NCBI RefSeq assembly: GCF_937616625.2
Contig: NC_065570.1
Coordinates: 10,612,001-10,676,000 of the forward strand
Reading direction: 5' to 3'
Origin: Mercurialis annua
Taxonomy: Eukaryota > Streptophyta > Magnoliopsida > Malpighiales > Euphorbiaceae
Length of the DNA stretch: 64,000 nucleotides
The position numbers were made by a program, and so were the translations under genes. This document shows positions 1-11,701 of the stretch, piece by piece (within the stretch, counting starts at the first letter, position 1; every line of letters begins with the position of its first letter). The notes below the pieces were generated by a model that was not told where the DNA came from, ran no database searches, and was given only the letters and a program-made list of their open reading frames with translations.

Positions 1-936
1 CAAAAAAAATAACATCAAATATGTAGCAGAAGATGAAGAAATGCAAATTAAAAAATAAAGAAAAAAATAGTAACAAATACAAAGCATAAAAAAATAATTT
101 GGCAGAAATGTCAAACGCAAAAAATACTCATATTGAAAGTGGTTCCATCATCAAAAATTTATGTTTTGATTGTCCTAATGATATCATTTAATCCTTTTAA
201 AAATCTTATCACATGATCATTTGATATATTTATTTTTATAGTATCTAGAACTCTACAAGAGCATTTAGGATCACAAGAACATATAAGAAAATTTCTTAGA
301 CTCATCAATTCATCACAAAGAGTTTTAAAATATCTATAAAACTCAGTAACGCTAAAAACATTCAGTTTAAAAGTGAAAGTCTCCTCTTAAAAATCACCAA
401 TTTTGTGAGCATCATCTTATGAAAATCAATGTCTCATATCAATCCAAATTTACAATGTTCTATCAAGGAAAAAAAATACTTTCAGCCCGCGTTGTTCAAT
501 AAATCAAAGACATTACAAGAGTGTTACATCTTTTTCATGCTGAAAAATTGACATCATCCAGATTTGGAGTGATAATTGAATCATTAACAAATTTATATTT
601 TTCTATAAAATTAAAGCCATTAATATAGATCTATATCTATCATTCAAAAAATTAAAAATAAAAACAAGCAAAGGATACTCATCCGGATGGACAAAGTAAT
701 GATTGGATAAATATTTATCCTAAATAATGATTAAATCAAGAAGAAAAAAATAATTGTTTTCTAAGAGCTCAAAGCTCCGACGTCATAATAAATTTTAAGA
801 GAAGAAAAATTATTTTATTGATTAAAAAAGATAGCTCTTAAGACAGACTAATCAAGCAACCATTGGGTTCAACTCAGCAGAGTATCCATATTTTTAATCT
901 TGAATTAATACAAAGAGTTTGATTTAAAAAAAGGTT
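1..936. other. AT-rich intergenic DNA, no gene seen
   Basis: I see no ORF of note, no RNA gene and no clear inverted repeat here. It is probably decayed transposon or spacer sequence cut by the left window edge. Confidence 0.5.
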
Positions 937-2029
937 TAATGAACAAAAAAAGCAAAAGGTTTGCTGAAAGATCATATTTTGTCCAAACTTTAAGACATCT
1001 CGATAATATCCAAAACTGTATTATATCAAATGTCCCAACTCGAAATGTAGTGTGTTGATGCTGATGTGTCGTTGACGTGTACTGTCATATATTTATCATG
1101 TATGAAAAAGATTTTTAAAATTTGTAAAGAACATGAACTTTCACTATAAATGTTTGTCCTTTATGGATCATTGTGAGGTTATTGAACTATATTATTTGAA
1201 CAAAGGGTCAACGCGCCCTCTAAACTTATGACACGGGGTCATCTAACCCCATTTATATTTTTTTGAGTAATTAACCCCAAAACTCTTCGTTTTTGGGTCA
1301 AATAACCCAATAATTATATTTTAAAATGCGTAAAATACAAATCGGAGGTGAGGGATGCAAAAAAGTAATTAGATACTTCCCTGATTGCTGCGATATAATT
1401 ATCCTAAATCTATTTTTTAAAATAAAAAATGTAAATTATGGGTTATTTGACCCAAAAATGAAGAGTTTTGGGGTTAGTTGCTCAAAAAAGTATAAATTGG
1501 GGTAGATGATCTTGTGTCACTAGTTTAGGGGGCGCGTTGAACCTTTGTTCTATATTGTTTTGACAAAACGAATACCAAAATATAAAAAGTTACGAAATGG
1601 TATCGAACTATAGTTTTTTTTAAAATAGTTACCGAATTATTATTATTTTTACAAAATGGTTACAATTTTGATGATGTGGACAAAAAAACATATTTTTGTA
1701 AAAAATAATTGTTCAATAACCGTCTTGTAACTTTTTAAAGTTCGGTAACCGATTTATTAAAAAATAATAGTCCGATTTCCTTTTTATAGTTCGATATTCT
1801 TTTTGTAAAAAAGTTATAGTTCATTGCCTTTCAAAAATATTAAACTCATTTTTCACAATTGGGAAATAAATAGCAGTCTATGTCAATGGCATATCAGCAT
1901 CAACACACTCCTTTTTGAGTCAGAACATTTTTAAAACGATATAATATGGTATTAGCCATTAGTGAGATGTTTGAAACGTTAGGACAGAAAGTTGACTTCT
2001 ATAAACGATTGGTCTTTTGAGTCATTGTG
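937..2029. mobile_element. Inverted-repeat DNA element, interrupted by a nested element
   Basis: The left arm (about 937-1080) and right arm (about 1870-2029) are inverted copies of one another. Both carry the words 'gtccaaac', 'gtgttgatgctgat' and a run near 'tcaaatgtcccaactc' or its complement. A second, cleaner copy of the same family lies at 8121-8577. The family is non-coding. This copy is swollen by a nested Mutator-type element at 1198-1550 and by further inverted-repeat material at 1560-1860. I could not define a target duplication, so the superfamily is open and the ends are approximate. Confidence 0.5.
1198..1550. mobile_element. Mutator-like MITE with long terminal inverted repeats
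   Basis: The two ends are inverted copies for roughly 120 bp (left GAACAAAGGGTCAACGCGCC, right end complementary with few mismatches). They are flanked by a near-perfect 10-bp direct repeat, TATATTATTT on the left (1188-1197) and TATATTGTTT on the right (1551-1560). Long inverted ends with a 9-10 bp target duplication are the hallmark of Mutator-like elements. It is only 353 bp and has no coding capacity, so it is non-autonomous. It sits inside the element at 937-2029 and is therefore younger than that element. Confidence 0.65.
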
Positions 2030-3309
2030 TTTTAAAAGTATTAAAAGTTTTGAAAAATTATATTTTATATAAAATTTATAATCATTAAGTATATATTTTA
2101 AATTCTTTATTTTTTGAACAATATTAAATATATTCGTTTTGTTTTTTTTTTCTTCTTAAAATAATTTAGTTAGTTTTAGGTGTCAACTAGAATGTTGGGA
2201 AACATTTAATAAAGTTGGATTTTTCTCTAAGGTTACCAAAGGACAGTACTTTCACCCTTAAAAAAACCCATTTTCCGTACCAATTCAATGGCAGATTAGG
2301 GTTCTTAATTATTTACTTATTTCTTACTACATAGTAATTATATAATACCACCGGCCTTGTCGGTCACTCATTTAATCATATGAAGGGAATAAATTAATTG
2401 CTTAATTAGAAAAATGTACATTAGAAGCTAAATGATAATGCATGGAATGGAATGGAATTTAGTAACATGTAATTGGTTGTTTATAATTCAATCTTTTGTA
2501 TTCTTATTAGTAATTTAATTTTCTCAGTTGACTTGGGGCTTTCTAAAATAATGTATAACCTGTTTATTGTCGTCTGCATCAGATTTTGACTTTCCAATTT
2601 GTGCAGGAAAATATAAATTTATAAGTTAATTAACCATAGCAATTAGTTTCCCATGCATGCATGCGTGAATTAGGGCACAACATGGAGGCCATAATGCAAA
2701 TTTGTATTAGTGTATCTAAATTTTTATTTAGGATCATCAATCAACCATTATGCCGACTATATATTTTATATAATCTGTTATGTACTAACTAATGCAATTT
2801 TTTTATTAGTTTCGTATCAGCAATAATAGTTTGCAAAACCTATATTAATATTGTTGATAATACTCTAAATTGGCAGTCAATCCTTTGATCCATTTTTTTT
2901 ATTGAATTATCAAAATTCTGATTTTACATTTTCAAAATGAAAAAAGAAAAATCACCCCAAAAGAATAGTACGAGGATAGCAGCCCTCTGCTGCCCATCAC
3001 CATTTACTTTCTATTATTTTCTCTATCTTATTTCGACAATTTTTCCTCAATAATTATCTCATTTCACTGCTTTATTGATACAATGTAAAGGTTGTGGCAC
3101 GTTATTTGTGCAACAACTAAATGAAACATTTGTCATGCTGAAATTTATAATAAAAAGAGTAATAATTAAAATTATTACAAATGTTCATTAATTTATTGTA
3201 AAAATAACAAGAGATAACCGTTGCGTGAAATAAACACTTTTTTATTGATCATTAATTAGTTGTGTGTTGGTTTTGATGTGGTCATCGCCATATCTGATCA
3301 TCATCAGTG
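2030..3309. other. AT-rich intergenic DNA, nothing recognised
   Basis: No ORF, no RNA gene and no convincing repeat ends were found in this 1.3-kb stretch. It separates two transposon clusters. Confidence 0.45.
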
Positions 3310-3845
3310 GGGGTGTCAAAATGGGTAATGACGCGATAACACGATTCGTCTAACACGTAAATTTGAAAAATCTGAGTTGAGGCTTAGATAGTTCGTGTTG
3401 AAAATATGTCAACCCTTTTATGACATGAAATAAATAGGTCTTGTCACGGGTTGACTAGCCAACTCCTCTAACCCGCCTAACCCGTTTACAAATTTTATTA
3501 TTTATAATAATATATAAATAAAATAGTTTTACAATTTCATAAAATTAAGAATAAAATTATATAATATATAAATAAAATTAATTGTATTAAAATTTTATAA
3601 TTTGAGCATTAAATAAAAAATTTGAGAGTAAAATTATATTTATATGGTGTGTATATTTTTAAATGTTAAGTGGGCCGTGTTAGTCGTGTAATTATATTAA
3701 TCATGTTAACCGTTTATTTTAACGTGTTAATCGTGTCATATCGATTCGTGTTGTGTTAGAATTGAAGATTTTGACACGATTACCCTAATTGTGTCAACAG
3801 AGTGGGTCGACACGAACACCACTCGTCAATCCATTTTGACACCCC
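3310..3845. mobile_element. Short inverted-terminal-repeat element, hAT-like
   Basis: The left end GGGGTGTCAAAATGG and the right end CCATTTTGACACCCC are exact inverted copies. The interior (536 bp in all) is AT-rich, repeats 'cgtgtta/taacacg' motifs and has no ORF. Short TIRs of this kind are common in plant hAT-type MITEs. I could not find a clean 8-bp duplication (the flanks share only a loose 'atcatcag/ataatcag'), so the superfamily is an inference. Confidence 0.5.
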
Positions 3846-3992
3846 TAATAATCAGACACTCAATATTTCTTTGTATTTAAAAATGTTTAATTAGGACAGA
3901 AGGCCACTTCTCTTTTAAACTATATCAAGAGATTTTCCATGATCACCAAAAAGCAAATCATGGCTTCTCATGCATAAGTCGAAATAAGTATA

Positions 3993-5186
3993 GGGAAGTT
4001 TAGGTATTTACTCCAAAAATGAAAATATTTGCACTTTATACCTCAACACGGAAAAGTTATAGAAAATACCTCATGTTTTTTTCAGATTTATGTTTTTACT
4101 CTGGGTTTTAAAATATTTATAATTTTACTCCGTTATCATCAGATTATCATAAACCCTTATATAATTTATTTATTTTCGTAGGTTATCATACAATTATCAT
4201 AACCTTATCATACTTCATTATCATCTAATTATCATACTGCAGTGTTATGATATCGACATGATAATGTAGTGATACTGACATGATAATCAGACATTGTTTT
4301 ATCATAACATAATCATAGATATTATCATAACATTATCATCTAGGTACCATAAATATTATCATCTCGGTATCATATGATAATATTATGATAACGACATGAT
4401 AATATTATGATAACGATATGATAATCAAACATTATTTTCTCCATAAAATTATTTTTTTTCTTGCAGTGTCATGATAACAACACGATAATATATTGATACT
4501 CATATGATAATCAGACGTTATCTTTTAAAAAAAATCATTTTTTTTCTGCAGTGTTATGATAATGCAGTGATACTTATATGATAATCAGATGCTGTTTTTG
4601 TGCAGAAAATCGTTTTTTGTGCAGAAAATCGTTTTTTTCATCATAAAATCGTTTTTCATGCAGAATTTTAGATCTAAAATTGAGAAAATCAAAGAGCAAT
4701 TTATTTAGAAATAAAAGTTAATATAAATCGTATTAATCACCACAAATTTAAGAAAAACTAAAATCAAATATGAAAAGTACGGCGGAGCGACGGTTGAGTG
4801 ATGGCGGAGTGACGACGACCGATGAAGGAATGGTGAAGAAGAAGAGAAGAAATAAAGAACAAGAAGAAAGAAAAAAAAAGAAGAAGAAGAAGAAGAAAAA
4901 ATGGCGAAAAAAACAGAGAAGAAGAGAAGAAGAAGAAGAAAGAGGAGAGAGAAAAGAGAGAGAAAAAAAAGAAAATAATGACAATTGTCATTAGTTGTCA
5001 TTTGAGAGTAAAAAAATTATAATTAGAGTAAAATAATAATAAAAACTAAGTATAATTATAATATAAATATTTGTTAGAGTAAAAAAATAAAAACAATATA
5101 AAGATGAGGTATTTTCTTTAACTTTTCCTTATTGAGGTAGGAAATCAAATTATTTTTAAAAATGGAATATTTATCCTAATTTACCC
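3993..5186. mobile_element. 1.2-kb non-autonomous Mutator-like element
   Basis: A perfect 9-bp target duplication, ATAAGTATA, flanks the element (3984-3992 and 5187-5195). The ends are inverted (GGGAAGTTTAGG against complement GGGTAAATTAGG) and the similarity continues about 90 bp inward. The interior has a degenerate array of 'atgataa/ttatcat' words (about 4130-4640), then at 4770-4980 a less AT-rich, strongly purine-biased block made mostly of GAA/AAG triplets. The short ORFs in that block on both strands are low complexity and match no transposase. No MURA-type transposase remains. The same layout recurs in the element at 23861-24937. Confidence 0.7.
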
Positions 5187-5322
5187 ATAAGTATATTCTG
5201 TGCATTAAATCTATATATTATATAATTGAGAGGACCAACGGAGAGCTCTCATTGATTCTCACCAAATAGTGCATTCTGGTGAGTTTCCAATTTAATTAAA
5301 CTACTTAATTTTATTTTATTTT

Positions 5323-5560
5323 AATAAATATTATATTTATATTAATTTATATAAATAAATTGTGTTTGGATAGAGCCTAAACTCTATCAATGTAACTTTA
5401 ACAAAATTAAAGTGTAAACGGTAAATTTTTTAATAAATTCTATATTTATGTTAATTTAATAAATTCTATATTTATGTTAATATATATAAATAAATTGTGT
5501 TTGGATAGAGCCTAAACTCTATCGATGTAACTTTAATAAAGTTAAAGTGTAAATTGTAAA
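5323..5560. repeat. Tandem duplication, period about 135 bp
   Basis: Two head-to-tail copies share the run 'tgtgtttggatagagcctaa' starting at 5361 and again at 5496. The first copy ends in a smaller internal duplication of 'taataaattctatatttatg'. The two copies differ by a handful of substitutions. It is non-coding and probably arose by replication slippage or unequal exchange. Confidence 0.7.
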
Positions 5561-5892
5561 AAAAAAATAAGTTACAAAGCAAAGGTTTGGGTTCCGTTTT
5601 AAATTGCAAAAGATAAAAGAAAAAAAAGGAAAAAGAACAACATTTGAATCTATATGTGAAAATAAACAAGTAATTTGCGGATTAGTTTCATAAGCAATTA
5701 CATAAAAAGTGTTTGACAATGAAGCATGCAGAAGGTGAAGTTATTTGCTATTTTGCTTCATAAGTTTGAAATTTAACATGAGTAGATTTGGAGTTAAGAG
5801 CCAATGATCTTGCTCTGTCATTGTTTTTACAAAATTTGACTATAATAAATCAAATCTCTTTGAAAAGAATTAAAGATATTGATTTTAATTAA

Positions 5893-6281
5893 GGCAAAAA
5901 TACTTAAAAAAAAACTCACCTTTAACTTTGTTTTCAATTGCACCACCACGTAGGAGAATTTTCAATTACACCCTATTTAGGGTTTTCAGTTTTGAATGTA
6001 CCCCAATTGACTAAAATGACCTCATTTTATTTAGAAAAAAGTTTAAATTAATCCTTCATATACTAATTTATTTATTTTTTTCAAATGGAAAAAATAATGA
6101 TACAATCTCCCTATTTAATTGGTTTTAATAATTTTATCATTAAATTAATTAAATTATCAATTTTTTTTATTTTAGGGTACAGATGAAAACTGAACATCCT
6201 AAATAGAGTGTAATTGAAAATTCTCCTAGGTGGTGGAATTAAAAAAAGTTTAAAGATGGAGGATTTTTCAGTATTTTTGCC
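5893..6281. mobile_element. Mutator-like MITE
   Basis: A perfect 9-bp duplication, TTTAATTAA, lies at 5884-5892 and 6282-6290. The terminal 11 bp, GGCAAAAATAC, are exactly inverted at the right end and the similarity runs about 90 bp inward. The element is 389 bp and non-coding. Its subterminal words ('ttttcaattacaccctattt') resemble those of the outer element at 9755-10513, so the two belong to related families. Confidence 0.8.
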
Positions 6282-6846
6282 TTTAATTAATTATATAAAA
6301 GAATCATACTATCAAATTTACTTATTCAAGAAAACGTTAAAAAATACATTTGAATGGGTTTGGTTATGTACATATAGTGTAGTTCAATTAAAATTTAAAT
6401 TATTATCATGATAAGAAAAAAGTAAAAGTTTAATGTCAAATGATTTTACTAAATAAGCAATTAAATTCTTATTTTCTACATAAATTTATTTTAGTATGAT
6501 AAAACGCAGTTTAAAAGCAATTTAAATTACAATATATTTTTATTGATGTAGCATACTATTTGGATGTAGTTAAAATAAACATATTTCTAACTTTTTGTAT
6601 GATCGAGATTAACCAACGGATAAAAATATTAGAATCATGAATTGATATGTGAATGCATTATTAATTTAAAATATGTATTTCATTTTTATCAAATTTTCTT
6701 TGCTGAAGCATAAATATAATTAGTTAAGTCGTTTGAAATTCAAAATCATAAAATGAAAAATATATTTTACAATTTTATCGTAAATAAATATAATCAGAAG
6801 CAATGTGGAAATAAACATGTTTGTAGTTCCTACTTTCTATAAGCTA

Positions 6847-7850
6847 TCTATATAAATTTTGTTATATAAAAGAAATTATTGAACTTGAAAGTATGTATTC
6901 ATTTTACTAACATTACTTTAATAATATACGGTTATTTGCAAAATATATCACGAACTATAACGTGATTTGCAATCACAATATGAATTTAGAGATTTAGCAC
7001 CAATTATATTTTGATAAATCAAAATACATAGTTAAAAAAAAATACTAATATGAACATTAAAATATATAGTCGTGTCAACATTTTTGCTCTGACATGATTG
7101 ATTAGTGTTCCAATTTGCAAAAAATAAAAATTATAACTGACATTGTAAAGTTTCAAAATTCGCGTTATAACTATAAATCACGCTATAAAACGTGGTTTAC
7201 TTTACAATTAACCCAATAATATTAGTTGAATACTTTACAACTATATAATTATCCGTTTGAATGACTTTTTTTTATAAATGATCGATCATTAGAACTAATT
7301 AAATAAAAATATGATAAAGAAATTAAATTTAAGATATATTAATTAAATTTATTTTTGTAATTCCATTAAATTGAGAGAATATGAAACACTACCATTAAAG
7401 GTCCTTAAAAATAATAGCTACATTATGATACAATATAAATGCATTTGTTTTAGAGAAATAATAAGAAAATTTTGTAATCTAAAATAGTTTTATAAATGAA
7501 AAATAAATATACAACATTTGCTTATGCATTATCGATTATATATCTTATAATAGAAAATAAACATATATTTTCATTCAGAATTATAAAAAAAACAGATCAC
7601 ACAAGTAAATTTAATGAATTTAATAATCATGATATTTGATATACAATTCATTACAAGAAGTAAGAGTAGGCAAATTTGTGAGGATAAAAATTATGCTGAC
7701 ATTATGTATATATGTATAGGTATAAAATACATTGGAAGGAAATAAAAAAAAAAATTAAGTGAAGTACTTTTTTTTGATATTTTTTTTCTAATGGCATTAT
7801 TATTCAAATTAAATAGTAATTTCCGCGCATTTGCGCGGGCTTACGACTAG
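6847..7850 (+). mobile_element. Putative non-autonomous Helitron
   Basis: The 3' end is convincing. A perfect stem-loop (CCGCGCA at 7823-7829, TGCGCGG at 7832-7838) stands 8 bases before the terminal CTAG at 7847-7850, and the next base is T. This is the Helitron 3' signature: hairpin, then CTRR, inserted between A and T. The 5' end is a guess: TCTATATAAATTTTG at 6847, preceded by A, fits the expected TC start. No Rep/helicase ORF is present, so it would be non-autonomous at about 1.0 kb. A Mutator-like MITE (6929-7214) lies inside it. Confidence 0.55.
6929..7214. mobile_element. Mutator-like MITE nested in the Helitron
   Basis: The ends CGGTTATTTGC and complement GGGTTAATTGT are inverted, with similarity continuing to the shared 'cgtgattt' core. 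The flanks are AATAATATA (6920-6928) and AATAATATT (7215-7223), a 9-bp duplication with one mismatch. It is 286 bp and non-coding. Confidence 0.6.
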
Positions 7851-8120
7851 TTTCATATAATGTGTAGCACCAAATGCTGAAAATTATACAAGTGCCTCGT
7901 ATAACAAATTTAATAAACCTAGAATTAATATTGTTGTAAATTAAACAGGTTTATCATAGAGATAAGTTGATAATTGTTTTATGAATCTATCTTAACTATT
8001 ACTTCTCCGTTTCTTCTATAGGTTGTCAAGAGGTGTAGGTTCGATTTCTTTCCGGACTTTCCTTCATTGTGCAGTTCATCTAGATTTAAATATTTACCTC
8101 ATTTTCTTGTAATAATAAGG

Positions 8121-8577
8121 TCTAATGACAAAAAGAAACAAATGCTTGTCGAAAGTCCTCGTTTTGTCCAAACCTTTAAAACGTTTCGATAATATTCGGA
8201 ATTGTATAATATCGTTTTAAAAATGTCTCAACTCAAAAAGAAGTGTGTTGTGTTGATTTGTTGCTGACATAAACTTCTATGTGTCATGTATGAAAAACAT
8301 TTCAATGATAATGAAAACTTTCGCTAAGCATTTGACATAATAAATACTTTTGTTAAACGTATGGCTTTTTTGAGTCATTAGCTGCACCTGTTGTTTTATA
8401 TTTTTCATACATGGCAAATAGATGGCGGTCCACGTCAATGCCACATCAGCATTAGCACTCCTTTTCGGCTTGAGACATTTTTGAAAAACTATAATATAGC
8501 CATTTTCGAGACATTTTAAATGTTTGGACAGAACAAAAACTTTCGCTAAACATTTGGTAATTTTGGATCATTAAGTC
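8121..8577. mobile_element. Inverted-repeat MITE, second copy of the 937-2029 family
   Basis: The left arm (8121-8300) and right arm (8400-8577) are inverted copies sharing 'gtccaaac', 'aaaaatgtctcaa' and 'gcgaaagt'-type words. The sequence between them is non-coding. It aligns by eye with both arms of the element at 937-2029, but without the insertions found there, so this copy shows the family's undisturbed form. I found no clear target duplication. Confidence 0.55.
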
Positions 8578-8979
8578 TCAAACTAATTATGCATATAGCC
8601 AATGTATTTGACAATTAGGTAAATTAAAAAAATATATGGCATTAGTATACTTGAAATTTGTAAATTACTACATAACAACATTAATACATTTTTTATAATA
8701 AAAGAATACCTAATTTGAATTATGGGAGTGATAGACATTCTATAACAAAATAATATTTTAAAATAAGAAAGGAATGCATTAATGAATCAATGACAAAATA
8801 GTTGGCTTGCTTAAACTAGTGCATACTTGATATATAATCCTTAAAATGGCATTAATGGCCTCTTTCTAACAATGCAAGTAATAGCTTTCTAATGATTACA
8901 GTCAATTAGAAGACTAATTATACTATAAGATGTGAGAATTTTTTTTTTTTTTTTATGGAAAGATGTGAGAAGTTAGAGA

Positions 8980-9194
8980 AATTTTTAGATAGACCGAGTT
9001 TACCACATCATCCATAAATTAAGCCATTTATAATACAACACCTCATTAAAATGATGGTAATATTGTAATATCAGATTTGAATGCATTTATTGCATAATTA
9101 TTACGATATTGCCATCATTTTAATGAGGTGTTATATTATGAGTGGCTTAATCTATGGATGGCGTGGTAGACTCGGTCTACCTAACAATTTTTGA
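8980..9194. mobile_element. Near-palindromic MITE
   Basis: Two arms of about 95 bp are inverted copies around a short centre near 9080. The left arm carries 'gatagaccgagtttacca' and the right arm its complement with few mismatches; both contain 'aacacctcattaaaatgatgg'-type sequence. Read as a single strand it would fold into one long hairpin. A single arm of the same family survives at 24990-25070. The target duplication is not clear. Confidence 0.6.
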
Positions 9195-9754
9195 AGAAGT
9201 TAATAAAAATTTAGAGAGAAAGAAGGGGCAAAGGGTGCATGGGAGCTGACAGAAATCATGTAGAATTGCATGTGGCTGTGACCTTATTGAAGGGGACAAC
9301 ACATTTAAATTACGTGACCCACCAAATTTCTAGTGTTTCTACATCCATGTGATCTTCCCCTCATCCGCTTGGTTTATAAATAAAAGAAAAACCAAACTAA
9401 ACTGAATTTATTTATAAATAAAAATCAATTTTTCAGTTTGGTTTGGTTCGGTTCATTGGTTTAGGAATTAATAAAATTTCAGTATACTTTTAGCGCAGAC
9501 CAAATCAAGCGAACCAACTTGTTCGGTTAGATTATGAACAACATTAGATTTTGGTTCATTTCAAACTGAATGCAGACCCCCTAATAGCAGCCATAATTAT
9601 CTATTTCCTTGACAAAATAGCCCAGACACGAAGGTCAGGTTCCTACTCATTGCTCAAGATTTTCTCATCCTTCTGCTGCTGAACATGCAATTCTTTGCAG
9701 ATAGGCAGGCTACTTAGATCTACTCTTCATCATGTAACAAAACTACCAAAATAA

Positions 9755-10513
9755 GGCCTAATTACTTAAAACCCACCCACCTTATAATTTTTTTTATTTA
9801 TACCATGACTTAGAAAAATTTTCAATTATACCCTATTTTTGATTTGACTTATCCCCTTAAAACCCCCTCACCTTTTATCCCCAATTCGTTTGCACCCTCA
9901 CATTGCAAAACCACCAAATATACCCATATTACGACTTTCACTTTCAATTTCACCCTCAAACATTAAATTGATCTCTTTTCACTTGAAAAAATAGGTTTAT
10001 TTTTGTTTTAAATAAAATATTAAGTCCTATTTTAAAATATGTGCTAAAATTTATAATATTGATTTGAACATTTTTCAAGTAAAAAGAGATCAATTTAATG
10101 CTTGAGGGTGCAATTGAAAGTGAAAGGTCGTAATTTGGGTATATTTGGTGGTTTTACAACGTGAGGGTGCAAACGAATTGGGGGTAAAAGGTGGGGGGAT
10201 TTTAAGGGAATAAGCCTTTTGATTTTTATGTTTCATCTCTACCTAATGAGTTGAATTGACCTATTTTCTTTTGAAAAAGAGTTTAAATTAATCCTTCATT
10301 TTTAACCTATATTCTAATAAAACGTTAATGTTACTCATTTATGTATCTTGTTTTTAACATTTTCATCATTAAATTAGTTAAATTATCAAAAAAATTACTT
10401 TTGGGGTACAAACGAAACATAAAAATCGAAAATAGGGTACAATTGAAAATTTTCCTAGGTCATGGTATAAATGAAAAAAAGTTACAAGTTGAGTGGTTTT
10501 TAAGTAATTAGGC
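9755..10513. mobile_element. Mutator-like MITE (outer, carrying a nested element)
   Basis: The 11-bp direct repeat TACCAAAATAA flanks it (9744-9754 and 10514-10524). The ends GCCTAATTACTTAAAA and their complement are inverted, with similarity over about 90 bp on each side. It is split by the 371-bp element at 9846-10216. Without that insertion it would be about 0.38 kb, typical for a MITE. It is non-coding. Confidence 0.75.
9846..10216. mobile_element. Mutator-like MITE nested in the 9755-10513 element
   Basis: A perfect 9-bp duplication, TTTTGATTT, lies at 9837-9845 and 10217-10225, inside the outer element. The inverted ends match for about 135 bp (GACTTATCCCCTTAAAACCC against complement GGCTTATTCCCTTAAAATCC), leaving a short unique centre. 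It is non-coding. The nested position gives a clear order of insertion. Confidence 0.8.
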
Positions 10514-10524
10514 TACCAAAATAA

Positions 10525-11701
10525 CTACATAGCTATCTTCTACGATTCCTTAAACTATCCGAAGCAATTAAAGCTTTCAATGTAAAACGCTGCCATAAGT
10601 ACTACAGTTATTTAATTGCTAGTAGAACATGTTATCTTGATCACCAATTTATATCTGTAATTTTGTACATACAGACCACATGAATGATCAAACACAAAAC
10701 CGTAAATCTTACCCCACTAGGCCACTACAAAAATGCACCTTGGCATCCATGCTTTAAAGGAGAGAATTGGGACCTTTGTATCAGGCCACATCCTGCAAAA
10801 TAGTTTTTGTGATATGAAGGAACTGATCAGATCGACTTCAAACGCCAGTTCATTTTCACCAGCCCGTTCCAGGCAAAAGCTCTTTCCATAATAAATAAAT
10901 AGATAACATTAATAAGCATAATTTTCCTCCGTGAAACGTGCCTACACAGTTCAGGTTAGTTACTGGCTGAAGTAATAGAATGACAACATGCAGAAAAGAA
11001 GAAGAGATTAAAAAATGAAGCTCTTCAACTGTTAATGTCATAATGGAACGTTTCCTCCATGTACCGTTCAGCTAGCTGATTCTATTTAATTAATCAACAT
11101 ATATTCAGACTTGCAACCGAAAATGACTTCTGAAGTTTCTTTTCATTAAAGAATTGACTACAATTTAAGCTACTGATAATTTAAAATATTAACCTGAAGA
11201 GCACAGCTGCCAAGAAGTTATGTATGGGAGCTTCCAATGCAAACTTGGAAAACAAAATCCACATACGATTACAACTATGATGGCCATATATACGCAACGC
11301 TCCCCTAATCATCAAACAACAAAAAGTCGGAGTAAAAATACCTATATGATGATACCATAAGCAGCAGATAAAGCAATAAGCCCTTGAACCAATTTCGAGC
11401 AGTCAGGTCCCAAACTTTCTCAGAATAGCAGCACAGTCGGATAGTATTGGATAGAAAAACCATGCAGCTTGTGAATATACATTCTCCTTTGACAGATGAA
11501 ACTAATTTGTTCCATAGTTGCTCCTCGAATGACTTCAGAGCTTGCATGCAAATTTTTTGATGCCAATTCTCATCCAACAAAAACAAAATAGCAGCAAGCT
11601 AAGATAAATTTGGCCAACAACCAGATGCCTTGGAATATTTTTGGGTTGCTGGGTCTACTTTTCTTTGGTTGAATACTCTTCAAAAAAATAATAAGTTATC
11701 C
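10525..11701. other. 3' flank of the ribonuclease II gene
   Basis: This stretch lies downstream of the minus-strand stop codon at 11702 and holds its 3' UTR and terminator region. I see no second gene. The short ORFs here (61-93 codons) show no family likeness and no splice-supported extension. Confidence 0.4.

Noticed and set aside
4130..4640. Repeated 'atgataa' words considered as a CRISPR or satellite array
   Set aside because: Units vary in length and spacing, there are no constant repeats with unique spacers, and the run is contained in a transposon.
4705..5001. Overlapping Ser/Phe/Leu-rich and Lys/Glu-rich ORFs on both strands
   Set aside because: They are products of a GAA/GAG-rich low-complexity block inside a Mutator-like element; all frames are open because the composition lacks stops, and none shows a family.
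8010..8060. Possible SINE B box ('taggttcgatttc')
   Set aside because: I found no A box at the right distance and no second copy in the window, so the single motif is not enough.
9380..9600. Repeated 'aaccaaac/gtttggtt' words suggesting an inverted repeat
   Set aside because: The words are short and scattered, with no defined ends or target duplication.
10856..11586. Small minus-strand ORFs downstream of the ribonuclease II gene
   Set aside because: They are short, have no splice-supported extension and no motif; most likely 3' UTR or spacer.
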